Shown here: positions 9,101-18,400 of the stretch, piece by piece
Layout: the number at the start of each line of letters is the position of its first letter
Position numbering within the stretch: position 1 is the stretch's first letter
Source: a virus
Virus record (IMG/VR): IMGVR_UViG_3300004369_000070
Coordinates: 1 to 33,600 of that record
Direction: 5' to 3' (one strand)
DNA: 33,600 nt
Position numbers and translations under genes: made by a program
The notes under the pieces: generated by a model
What the model was told of the DNA's origin: nothing
Databases searched by the model: none
The model's input: only the letters and a program-made list of their open reading frames with translations

Positions 9101-12100
9101 GTCTGAATATATCCAAAGAAATCACCTTGTGGTTGCTTTGCAAGAGAGTATGTATCTACATTCAACGTGGTTGAAGTAGACGAATAAACTTCGGGAATAG
9201 TTCCGCCATTAACGTAAGGATTGTCTGGATAAATCTCTGTTGGAGAGTTGTAATCACCTCTTCTATGGTTGGATTGAGCAACTCTAAAGTTAATACTAGG
9301 ATTGGTATCCTTCCCTTCTTCACCAAGACCAGTAGTAATAACCCTTCCTTGAACTGTTTCACCAATCTGGAATACACCAGAACTCATTGAAATTTCAATT
9401 AGTTTAGGAACACAGTATTTTGTAACATCTTTACCATCGAAGAAGGCATAGATTTGAGTGCTTGGCTTCAAGTTTGCTGCATAAAATTCAATATTTCTTG
9501 ATCTTACTGTAGTAACAATTTCAGTGCTGATTACTTTATCACCAGTAGAAATTTCTTCAAAAGTTTCAGTAACATGATATTGTGTACCAGTTCTTGACTT
9601 AACACCACTCTCAATTGTATCAGTTACATCCTGCTCAATTGGTTGAGTAGTAGTCTGTCTAACCCATTCTGCAGGTCCACCAGATCCACCATTAATCCAT
9701 CCACCTCGTCCAAATGTGTGACTGCTAGTAGTGGTAGACTCTCTAGTGTCAGTTGTAGTGGTTGTAGTGCCAGACCAATTTGTTTCCCAAGAATTCCACA
9801 ACTCAGAAGCAAATCCAGTTTCTGGATCAACACCATATTTTTCTTCTGCCTCAGACATAATCTGAGAGTAGTTGCCAATGGTATTGATTGTTTTTGCTTT
9901 TAATCTCGTTTGGTCAACCCAGTTATCAGAAGTAGGTGTTAAAACAATAGTACCCTGCCAGAAACTAATGAGAAAAGGAGTTACACTTTCAGTTCTAGTT
10001 GCAAAAGTTTGCTTTATCCATTCAACATCAGAATAATCAAGACTGATAATGCCATTTTCCTTTCTGACATTTGTTCCATCTATAGTAGAGTTTCTTTCGT
10101 CAACAGTGGCATCGGCATCAACAACAGGACCTGTTTGTAAAGTAAAAGAATTCGTACTATGTTTTGGTCTAAGAATCTTATTAGATTGATCAATACTATT
10201 ATTTCTACCAAATCTTATATCTTGAGTAGAGAATGATGTAAAGTTGTCTACAAAGAATCCAGACTTAAATCTATTGAAACCATTCGCATCAGGAATAAAC
10301 TGATTAGCAGTAGTTATTTCTAATGCAGAAAGAGTTGTGTAATACTCTAAGTTTCTAATTCTATCTTCAAGTTTTTTGATATCTTTCATCTGATATCTCT
10401 TGTACTTCAAGAATTGAATAGATGCTTGTTGTACGTTGTGAAGATATGGTGGGTATTCTATTGTAGCAAGTTCAATTGCATTAGATGGAGGTTCTGGTTG
10501 TGCTCTCTTTGGATCATCCGAAGGAGTTCCAAACTTCATTTGAAGTTTTCCGTCTTTATGTAAATAAAGTCTATCAATTCTTCCTTGATAGTATGTATAA
10601 TCTAAGAAAATAGTTTCATTAGAAGCAAGAATATTTGGAACAGAATTTCCTGTTGCATTAAAAGATCTCCCAAGGAACTCTAAAGGTGATCTAGATCCCT
10701 CAGATACTGCGTAATCACTAACTCTTGGTCTTAAGTCAATAATATCCGTATTCAATATACCATTTACTGCTTTAACTTCTGTGGAGTAGTTAAAATCATT
10801 ATATGATTCAACAGTAATAATATCACCATTATCGGAAGAATCAAAAGATGCACTCTTATAATATACTTTAATTTTATTACTTGGAGAATCTGAATCAGTT
10901 TTTCTAGTTAAAAAACCATGGTTATAGATAGTACCTCTTTGACCAGATCCAAAGTTATAGTTTGAAGAAATATTAAAAGAAGTTGTATTTAAACTACTTA
11001 TTGCACCAGAAATAGAAGATTCTTGGAATACAACAGTTTCACCTTCTACAAACTTAAAGTTATTCTTAGGAAGATATCTAATGATAGATGAATCTTTTAT
11101 TTCTGCAAAAACTGCAACTGCACCACTTGTTTGACCAACTATTAATTCTCCGATAGTCATGTCTTCGGTTGAGGCAGTTGGTCCATTCAACTGAGTAAGA
11201 GTTATTTCTGGCGCACCAAAATTATTATCACTCAATGTAGGATCAGATGTTTCATATATTGCATGAATCTCGATTACATCTGGAACATTTAGTGATATTA
11301 TATTATCTTGAACTCTAGTTCCAAATGGATAATTTCCATAAGTCAATCCATCATTTAAAGTGGTTGAACCGATTCCAGAGGATGATTTGATTGACTTATC
11401 AACAACTAAAGTTTTAACTCTATTTTTAATTTTTTTCTTTGCTTTTACATTAATCTTTTTAACTGTAGTAACAAGTTGAGCACCAGTATTATTTTCACCT
11501 AAACCTCTAATCTGAAGTTCTCTGAGATCTGCAGAGAATGAGAAATTATTAGATCTAAGTGGTTCAGTAGTTCCATCAGATCTAATGAGAGAATATCTTT
11601 CGTCATTATATGAAAGATAAGTTTCCCCTTCAGGAAGTGTGACTGTAGTTAAACTAGTAGAACTTAATTGATTATTTTCAATATCCACCGTAAATGCTTT
11701 TCTAATTATTAATTCTGCATCTGTGAGATCAACAACAGCAATGTTTTCATTTGGCAATTCTGTGTAAAAAGTTGTATCAGATGAAGAATCTAATTCAGTA
11801 GTTACTACTTTAAGATCTGAAGCAGTAAAGTTTGATGTAGGAAGACCGCCATCAACTACACCAGAAACTGTTGTTACTCCTGAAACAGATACCTCATTCG
11901 TTGTGACACCTACAACTCTTACTAAAATCGGATCATTAGATGTAGAAGGATCAGAATACTCAAGTAAGTTGTTTAATTTTATTTTACCAGGAAATAATTC
12001 ATCCGAACTAGTAATAGTACTAATGTTTCCACTATAAGCAGTAATAGAAGCAACTCCTATCTCAAATGATGAAGTCTGTATAACATTAGCACTAAAAGTG

Positions 12101-13854
12101 TTAATTCCTGCAATATTGTTTCCGTTTGTTCCTGCAGATATTCCTGTATTTGAGTAAACAGATTTTATATCCGAAATACCATAAGAAGTAATTGCAGTGG
12201 CAACTCGATTTTCTACAGTTTGTTCGGTAGAAATTCCACTTCTAAAGATAAGAACTTCGTCTTTAATGAATTTACCTTTTTGATCATATACAGTTAGTGC
12301 AGTTCCAGCACTAACAGGATTTCTTAAAAATCCTGTTGCTCCACTACTGTTTCCCTCAACATATGCGGGAACAGATAGATCAATTGAGTTATTGACAGTA
12401 ATTTCTGTAAAAGGTTGAATGTCATACATTGACATTCCCCATTCATTTGTCTGCGGAGATGTTGAATTATATGATCCTGATTCTAGTCTGAAATCAAATA
12501 CTCTGGCAAGTCCTATTTCTTTTCCTGAAGCTGCTTCTGAGTTTAATCCAACTCTTTGATCTCTCAAACTAAGAATAAATGTATTACCAACACCAATTGT
12601 TGGAGATCTAAACACACTATTCAGTTTAAGTGTGGGACCTGTATTATATGGAAAGAACTGATTTTCAATAGTTTTTGTTGTTCTTGGTTTAGGTACATCA
12701 ATAAAAGATGGACTTATTGTTTCAATTTCATATCCAGATACATAAGCTTTACCTGGAGATACTCTACAAATTGCTAAATCTGGACTGGGAGTTGATCCAC
12801 CAGCAGTAAATTGTCCTTCTTCATATAATCCCTGATTACCTAGATTATTATCAAGAGAATTTAAAATAGAAACGTTAAATGGTTTGACAACATAATGTCC
12901 ACTTTCATCGTATGTCCTTCTTGCTAAGATGTCTGTAAGATCATCGTAGAATACTGTACCACCGCCTTTAGCACTACCTCTTCTGCTAGGTGTTTGAAGA
13001 ACTCCATTAACCACCGTTGCTAATAAAATAAAATTGTCATCATCAAAATCATCAAGAGATTTTTTAAATAAACTTGTAGATATTTTAAGTCTATCTGCAC
13101 CCGGAGATCCATAGTTATTAAATCCTTGAGAATTATCATTCAAAGATTCATCGGCGTTTGAATTTACAATTTCTTCAGAAATGAAAAGACCAATTCTATA
13201 ACTAGGAGTGTTTGTATATTGATCTAAAACTAAAGACTCTCTGTTTACATTTACAAAATGTCCGCGAATGAAGTATACTCCACTTTCAATTTGAAATACT
13301 GATCCTGTAGCAGTTGAATTTGCTGTTATAGTATTTGCAAATGGGCTTCCAGATGAAATGATAGAATTGCCCAATAATCCAGAACTCAAAGGTTGGTTAC
13401 ACGTTAAAGATTCCCCATCAATAAATGTTTGTGTAGTATTATCAGTTCTAGCAGAACCTTGATATGCAATATATAATGTTAAATTGCCTCTTTCCGAATC
13501 TGCAGACGAAAGAATGCTATCAACAACTGCAGTAACACCGGACGTTTGTCCAGTAATAGTTGTTCCAATTAATTGATCTGCGTATGCTTCAACAGGAACT
13601 CCCCGAAAAGTATTTGCCAGTTGTACAGAATAATACAACTGTGAATATCCAGTGTTACCGGGAATTACCTTTGCACCTTCTTTAAAAAAGTGTTGACCAA
13701 ATTTTTCTACTTGATTCTGAAGAATCGATTGCAGAGTTGTTAATTCTCTTGCCTGAACTGGATATCCAGGTTTAAAAAGTATCTTGTGGTAATCGCTCGC
13801 CGCATCAAAATCGTCAAAATATGGTGCTACGTTAAGGTTCGTTTGCTGTGGCAT
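6193..13854 (-). CDS. Giant DUF4815-type tail/baseplate protein (probable gp10-like fibre connector)
   Basis: A 2553-aa virion protein. The first 75 residues (PYFDDFDAASDYHKILFKPG, QARELTTLQSILQNQVEKFG, FKEGAKVIPGN) are the signature I associate with the DUF4815 family of phage tail proteins. A helical segment lies near residues 1125-1185 (KDIKKLEDRIRNLEYYTTLS). A second family hallmark is GWYDPLAQSFLVDE, with VFITKCDVFFRTKD, near residue 1720. Between and after these come modules shared with other proteins here: at least three QTSGA repeats, two G-x-GY repeats (about 1950-2020) and one IGEEIIEYTS module (about 2160). The position after gp8 suggests it replaces T4 gp10 and perhaps gp9, gp11 and gp12, linking wedges to tail fibres. 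It starts seven bases after the gp8 stop with only a weak AAAGA ribosome binding site. Confidence 0.85.
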   Translation of the reverse strand: MPQQTNLNVAPYFDDFDAASDYHKILFKPGYPVQARELTTLQSILQNQVEKFGQHFFKEGAKVIPGNTGYSQLYYSVQLANTFRGVPVEAYADQLIGTTITGQTSGVTAVVDSILSSADSERGNLTLYIAYQGSARTDNTTQTFIDGESLTCNQPLSSGLLGNSIISSGSPFANTITANSTATGSVFQIESGVYFIRGHFVNVNRESLVLDQYTNTPSYRIGLFISEEIVNSNADESLNDNSQGFNNYGSPGADRLKISTSLFKKSLDDFDDDNFILLATVVNGVLQTPSRRGSAKGGGTVFYDDLTDILARRTYDESGHYVVKPFNVSILNSLDNNLGNQGLYEEGQFTAGGSTPSPDLAICRVSPGKAYVSGYEIETISPSFIDVPKPRTTKTIENQFFPYNTGPTLKLNSVFRSPTIGVGNTFILSLRDQRVGLNSEAASGKEIGLARVFDFRLESGSYNSTSPQTNEWGMSMYDIQPFTEITVNNSIDLSVPAYVEGNSSGATGFLRNPVSAGTALTVYDQKGKFIKDEVLIFRSGISTEQTVENRVATAITSYGISDIKSVYSNTGISAGTNGNNIAGINTFSANVIQTSSFEIGVASITAYSGNISTITSSDELFPGKIKLNNLLEYSDPSTSNDPILVRVVGVTTNEVSVSGVTTVSGVVDGGLPTSNFTASDLKVVTTELDSSSDTTFYTELPNENIAVVDLTDAELIIRKAFTVDIENNQLSSTSLTTVTLPEGETYLSYNDERYSLIRSDGTTEPLRSNNFSFSADLRELQIRGLGENNTGAQLVTTVKKINVKAKKKIKNRVKTLVVDKSIKSSSGIGSTTLNDGLTYGNYPFGTRVQDNIISLNVPDVIEIHAIYETSDPTLSDNNFGAPEITLTQLNGPTASTEDMTIGELIVGQTSGAVAVFAEIKDSSIIRYLPKNNFKFVEGETVVFQESSISGAISSLNTTSFNISSNYNFGSGQRGTIYNHGFLTRKTDSDSPSNKIKVYYKSASFDSSDNGDIITVESYNDFNYSTEVKAVNGILNTDIIDLRPRVSDYAVSEGSRSPLEFLGRSFNATGNSVPNILASNETIFLDYTYYQGRIDRLYLHKDGKLQMKFGTPSDDPKRAQPEPPSNAIELATIEYPPYLHNVQQASIQFLKYKRYQMKDIKKLEDRIRNLEYYTTLSALEITTANQFIPDANGFNRFKSGFFVDNFTSFSTQDIRFGRNNSIDQSNKILRPKHSTNSFTLQTGPVVDADATVDERNSTIDGTNVRKENGIISLDYSDVEWIKQTFATRTESVTPFLISFWQGTIVLTPTSDNWVDQTRLKAKTINTIGNYSQIMSEAEEKYGVDPETGFASELWNSWETNWSGTTTTTTDTRESTTTSSHTFGRGGWINGGSGGPAEWVRQTTTQPIEQDVTDTIESGVKSRTGTQYHVTETFEEISTGDKVISTEIVTTVRSRNIEFYAANLKPSTQIYAFFDGKDVTKYCVPKLIEISMSSGVFQIGETVQGRVITTGLGEEGKDTNPSINFRVAQSNHRRGDYNSPTEIYPDNPYVNGGTIPEVYSSTSTTLNVDTYSLAKQPQGDFFGYIQTGMKLIGQTSGAEAEVTNVRLITDKSSALLGSFFIPDPSNKDNPSFDTGNNVFTLTNDPENDQDSATTVGEEAYTTAGTLETVQEQIISIRNAKIEQKKLFEEELVNRTIDTEVTATRNIGRATTSESIVGWYDPLAQSFLVDEQTDPEGVFITKCDVFFRTKDDGDTPVRFQIRTMDNGFPTPKYFDLSEVILYPDSVNTSTDGSVATTFEFAAPVYLEGGKEYAICLISNSTKYSVYVSRVGENDILTDAYISNQPTLGSLFKSQNASTWEASQWEDLKFTLYRADFVEFGSVDLYSPELSEGNKLIPTLMENPLNIASNEIRVGLGTTVADDRYVLGNTFFQGTSTNRIAQGDLIGVGASAIGTLTVTNPGVGYTPADGSLTFTGANLVAVSGNGTGSTADITIEDGVAIAATISNAGGTGYQVGDVVTINATAPLPSSSDSAGLSIGRNARFTVTSIGQTSQLILGNVQGEFITGAAGTIRFFDTNDVERELNSDHGGDVIPDVITTVTDGLHIKVNHVNHGMNFDDNFVRIFKVLPDGKPTKLSAAYDKSSTDPLQVTAGTGSNFATFEGVGVGLTNTGLLLIGEEIIEYTSTTSSTIGGSISRGAIPKSYPIDTPVYKYELAGVSLARINKTHDLSNVTIANPITLDSYHIKLDMSEKFGTIGINDNADRSTGVGFPKLFLNASKSAGGDNVRATKNIPFEIIKPSIHNIAVEGTSVSGQIRTVTTQSISGDEIPYVNAGFEDVVLNANNYFDSPRAIFSKVNEDRKLDSIEGNKSMQMRLFLGTTNTKLTPQIDLDRCSVYAVSNRVNSEITNYATDSRVNTIIDDPSACQYISKEVTLENPASSIKIFVDAHIPTDCDIRAFYSVNSEPGFEPIFEPFPGYLNLNVNGQVINEEDSDGRPDIFIGNSIKKGYSAYDTDFIERTFTVDDLPNFRSYRIKIVMTSTSQELVPQMKNLRVIALA

Positions 13855-13860
13855 AATTCT

Positions 13861-15414
13861 TTAGAACTGCAAGATAACTTTTATGTCTTCTTTTTGATTC
13901 GACGATCTTGTAATCGAAGGTCTATTATCTACGTATATAATATTACCAGAATGCTGTTTTACCTCTGGGGATGCAACACCTGTAGAGAAATCCATTCCAA
14001 GATAATATGTACGATTATTTATCGTGGTTTTATTATCACTAAATGTACTATCAATACTTAAAGGTAACCCAGTAGATGGAGTGATCGCTAATGATCCAGT
14101 TCCAGTTGGACTTCCAGTAAAATCTCTTAAGAGATAACCATAAGTTGGATTAGTAACTCCTATTCCTGCAGTAGTGAATCCTGCAAGTGTTCTATCTTGC
14201 CAAAGTTTCAGAACTCCAGTATTCTGATCATAATTCACAACCCTACCTGCTGCAGTAACTCCAGTTCCAACTGTTTGTGTAACAAAAGAATCTGGGGTAA
14301 ATGTTGCTTCACTATACCCAACTCCTGTTAATTTTAAAGCAGTAACAGCACTAGCTTTATCTAGTGTTAAAACTGATCCTCCAGTTGGAGAAAGTGGATT
14401 TTCTATAATACCAATTCTAGCAAATTGATTTCCTGTGATAAAATCTGGATTTTCATTGTCATTCTCAATTCTAGAGTATAATAGTACGTTATACGCACCG
14501 AGTTCTCTATAAATATCTGCTCCATGACCGCCTTGTGGCGTTATAATGACATCAAAAGTTGGTCTTGTTGTTCCTGCTGGTATTCCTGCAAATTCGAAGT
14601 CAAGAGTTCCAAAAGTATACCCAGACCCTTGAGAAGATACTGTAACTTCATTTATTTTTGAGTCTCCATCAATAGTGATAGTGCATTCTGCTCCTGTTCC
14701 ATCACCTCTAATCGGAACTCCAGTATATGTCTGATTTGCCGTTCCTAATCCGGCACCACGATTAGTCACTGTTACGATTTTAATAGAACCATCTACAGCA
14801 TTATCTCTAACTAGAGCAGTTTCATTGCTAGTGCTCCAGTCTAGAGGAACTGGAATGAAATCTGTAGCATCAAACTTAACAATATCTGATGGTTTAATAG
14901 TATAAAGATATTTCCAAATATATCCATCTCCACTAGTTCCAGCTGCTTTTGGTTCTAAATCAGTGAAGGTTGGCTCATCTAGAGAAGGTCTACCGGCAGT
15001 ATTTTCTGGATTTGTTCCATTTTGCAAACAAATATAAACCCTATAATCGCTATTGATTACATAAAAACTCGACTTATAAAGATTAGTTTGCCCAGTAACT
15101 GGTGTAGTATTTGCTCTACTATAATCATGACGATACATTTCATAAGTAGTTCCAGATGACCAAAATCTCTTAGGAATAACCTGCCTTACATCGGTAGAGT
15201 TTATCCTTTTCATAGCAATCATTGTATTCCAATAATCATTCTCCTCATTAAAATTATCTTTTGGTGAAGGAGGATTATCGTTCCATGTGGAAGAATAATC
15301 TGTCGGATTTGGAAGTCCGACGAAAGAATAATAAGAGTTACTAGCATTAGCAACTCCCGCAACAAAGTTCTTCGCGTTTAATATTCTTATCTGATCAGTT
15401 ATAATAGCAGCCAT
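13861..15414 (-). CDS. 8: gp8 baseplate wedge protein (enlarged)
   Basis: The N-terminal 180 residues (QIRILNAKNFVAGVANASNS, YYSFVGLPNPTDYSSTWND, RFWSSGTTYEMYRHDYS, GDGYIWKYLYTIKPSDIVKF) are characteristic of T4-like gp8, the dimeric wedge subunit that binds gp10, gp7 and gp6. T4 gp8 is 334 aa; this one is 517. The extra length is beta-rich, with two G-x-G repeats (NRGAGLGTANQTYTGVPI and SQGSGYTFGTLDFEFAGI, near residues 217-275) and a TGVTAAGRVVNYDQNTGVLKL segment resembling the TSGAT module. It follows the gp7-like gene in T4 order. A NATAAATA box lies 21 bases before the ATG; the ribosome binding site is poor (AAAAAGT). Confidence 0.92.
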   Translation of the reverse strand: MAAIITDQIRILNAKNFVAGVANASNSYYSFVGLPNPTDYSSTWNDNPPSPKDNFNEENDYWNTMIAMKRINSTDVRQVIPKRFWSSGTTYEMYRHDYSRANTTPVTGQTNLYKSSFYVINSDYRVYICLQNGTNPENTAGRPSLDEPTFTDLEPKAAGTSGDGYIWKYLYTIKPSDIVKFDATDFIPVPLDWSTSNETALVRDNAVDGSIKIVTVTNRGAGLGTANQTYTGVPIRGDGTGAECTITIDGDSKINEVTVSSQGSGYTFGTLDFEFAGIPAGTTRPTFDVIITPQGGHGADIYRELGAYNVLLYSRIENDNENPDFITGNQFARIGIIENPLSPTGGSVLTLDKASAVTALKLTGVGYSEATFTPDSFVTQTVGTGVTAAGRVVNYDQNTGVLKLWQDRTLAGFTTAGIGVTNPTYGYLLRDFTGSPTGTGSLAITPSTGLPLSIDSTFSDNKTTINNRTYYLGMDFSTGVASPEVKQHSGNIIYVDNRPSITRSSNQKEDIKVILQF

Positions 15415-15434
15415 TTGTGACGGACTTTTTTACT

Positions 15435-15442
15435 TATTTATT
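15435..15442 (-). promoter_or_regulatory. T4-type late promoter box before gp8
   Basis: Read on the minus strand this is AATAAATA, seven of eight bases of the T4 late -10 element. It lies two bases after the stop codon of the giant gp7-like gene and 21 bases before the gp8 ATG, the same spacing as the boxes before gp25 and gp13. Confidence 0.5.
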
Positions 15443-15443
15443 A

Positions 15444-18400
15444 TCAAAAATTATGAGTAAAATTTTTGTATCTAATATATCTTGTTCTGTAAACTTTTGA
15501 AGAAGTAGATATACCTGTCAATCCATTTGTTCCTATTCCAGTCAACGTATGAGCTGGATATGAAATTTCTTTAGTTCTACCCGCCAGAACAATCTTACCC
15601 CAAGAGTAATCTCCAAGGAATGCTCCAGTTGAGAACCCAGAAACACCATCAGGTTCAATATCAGTATTTACGGTTACTTTAACTACACTAGTACTAACTC
15701 CAGCAACAGTTTGAGTCACTACTCCAACAGTGTTGGCAACATATACATTATCAATAAATTCTGACCCAATTCCAACCACTGTAGAATTGTCAGTTCCGAA
15801 AGCAGTTATACTTGTTGATGCTGTTCCTAGATTGGAATTTCTTACTATAAAGTAATCTCCAGTTGATATTCCACTTATAGTTACAGCAGTTCCAACCAAA
15901 TCAGTATTTCTCATATCGGAATCAAAGGGAATGTGTAGATGGAATACCATTCCAGTTGCACCAACACCAATGGAGGTTGTTCCAAGTCCAACAATTATTC
16001 CAGAATCTCCAAAATATTCAGAATTTAAAACATCACAAGTCTCTGTTTGTTTTGCAGGTGGACCAATCAAAACTAATGGTGGATTTGTTTGAGTGTATCC
16101 AGATCCAGGATTCGTAACAGTAATAGCAGTAACAGATCCATTAGTAATTGTTGCAGTTGCAGTTGCAGTTGTAGATCCTATACCAACACTTACATCTGGT
16201 GCTGTAGAATATCCAACTCCTCCTTCGTTAATAGTAATCGAGTTTATAGTTCCTGCAGCAGAAACTACAGCAGTTGCTGCAGATCCAATTGTAACTATTG
16301 AATTTACCAATGTTACTGATTTTCTAAAGGATTCTCTAGATGCAGAATTTGAATTTTCATTATTAAGATCAAACAATGGTCTTAATCGGTCAACATAGAT
16401 TATGGTAGATCCAATACCAACTGCACTGATAATATTTGCAGTTGGGCTAATAATAGGTTCGTAAATTTCTCTATCTTTATTAACTTCTTGTCCGTTAATA
16501 ATCTTATCTTCAGTTTGTCTGCACCATGTTATTGGTCTTTCAAGAGTAGTATCAACCGTATTTCCTGGTCCAAAATATGGAAGAGTTTCACACTTATCAA
16601 CATTTGTTATAGAACTGATTGTTCTATTATTTTCCTGAAGATAAGACTTTTGACCCCTGTCTGGGTCATAATTTAAAGTTACTTCGTCTCCATATTTTAT
16701 TGTTTCAATGACTTCTCTCTCAATAACATCCAGTTCATCTCCACTACCTTTATAGAAACAGATTTTAAGAGTATCTCCAATCTTCAATGCTTCCGAGAAA
16801 GTTATCTGAGATCCTCCATTAAATGTATAAGAGACTCCTGGACTCTGAAGTATTCCGTTTACAAATACCAAAAGTAACTGATCCAGTTCGATCTTTGATC
16901 CTTTTGTTTTGTTAATGGATATTGGAATACCTGCCTTGATTAATGGAAAGTCAACTCTGGATCCATCAATATAACTATTCAAATCATCAAATGTTTCGAG
17001 GACCCCCAAAGACCATCCAGTAAACTCGTCACGAATAACTCTTTCAATTTGTATTTCAAATTGATTTGATGGTGAGAAACCAGGAGTAGTGGCAATACCA
17101 ACATTTCCTCCAACAGAAACTGTTAATTTCTGACCATTGTCATATCCATATCCGGTATTATTAATTTCAAAATCAATAACACTAGAACCTTGACCCACAA
17201 CAATATCAATTGTAGCAGCTGTTCCCAATCCAGTTGTTCCTGAAACATATTCTAAAGGTAAATTGGTATATGAAAGTGGCGCATCAAATACAACAAAAGG
17301 CAAGTTTGTAGTCGTATATCCAATTCCAGGATTAGTAATAGCAACACCAGTGATATGTCCACCAACAATAGAGGCAGTTCCAATAGCAACGAAATTACCT
17401 GTGCCAACACTTGAAGTTCCAACACTAACATTTACTGTTTGAATTCCAGATCTATAACCAGATCCACTATTTCCAATTGAAATCGCTGAAATAGTTCCAG
17501 CAGCAGATACAGTTGCAGTTCCGCCTGCAGCAACTAGAGGTTGATAACCAAATCCCGCTGAAGATCCAACGGAAATAATCATTCCTCCTCTTGGAAAAGT
17601 AGAAACTCCAACATCATTTGACATTGATTCTACGAAATCAGACTCAGTTGTTCTACCTGCACCAACAAAAGTAATCGAAGTTATTCCAGTGTTTTCTGAT
17701 AAAGTATAATTATTTAAATTCCCAAAAACTTGGAATATATCATTGACTAATATCACTGCACCTTCATTAGAAATATCATCAATATCACTTCCGTTAGATT
17801 TTAAAGTAAACTCTCTCTCGATTCCATTGAATTGTTCTGAAATATCATCAAAAACATAATTTTTATGGTACGTTTCGTTGGTAGTATTTTTTTGAGCTGT
17901 TCTCATAAAAGTTCTTCCTTGGAAACTGGAGCTATTTGTTATTCCAAGGTAATCTCTTTCATCTGGAGGATTTGTTGTAGACCCAATTGGAGTATTTCCA
18001 TATGGTGCATCAATAAAGTTTATAGTGTTGGCAACAATATTATAATTACCAACAACTTTAGTTACTAAATCGCCTGTAGAAAGTCCTGTTTGGATTCTTG
18101 TTCCCATCCATCCTCTACGAACCGAAAGAGCATTTGTACTTCCAATACCAACACCTTCAACTTTTACGATTTCGTCACCAACTTTAAGCAAATCTCCACC
18201 AAAAATGGAATTTATATCATTTATAGTAATAGTATTATCAGTTGTTAACACTTCATCATATAATGATGTTGTAACTGCAGTAGAAACGATTGGAGATTGA
18301 ATAATATTGTCAATAGCAACTAATACTTTTGGATTTTGATTTGTTGCAGTGAATGTGTGGGCAGCTCCAACACCACCAGTACCAACAGAAGTTAAATCAA

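Noticed and set aside
8573-9903. Several plus- and minus-strand frames of 60-93 aa inside the DUF4815 gene
   Set aside because: They are shadows of the long gene, with Leu- or Ser-rich composition typical of out-of-frame reading.
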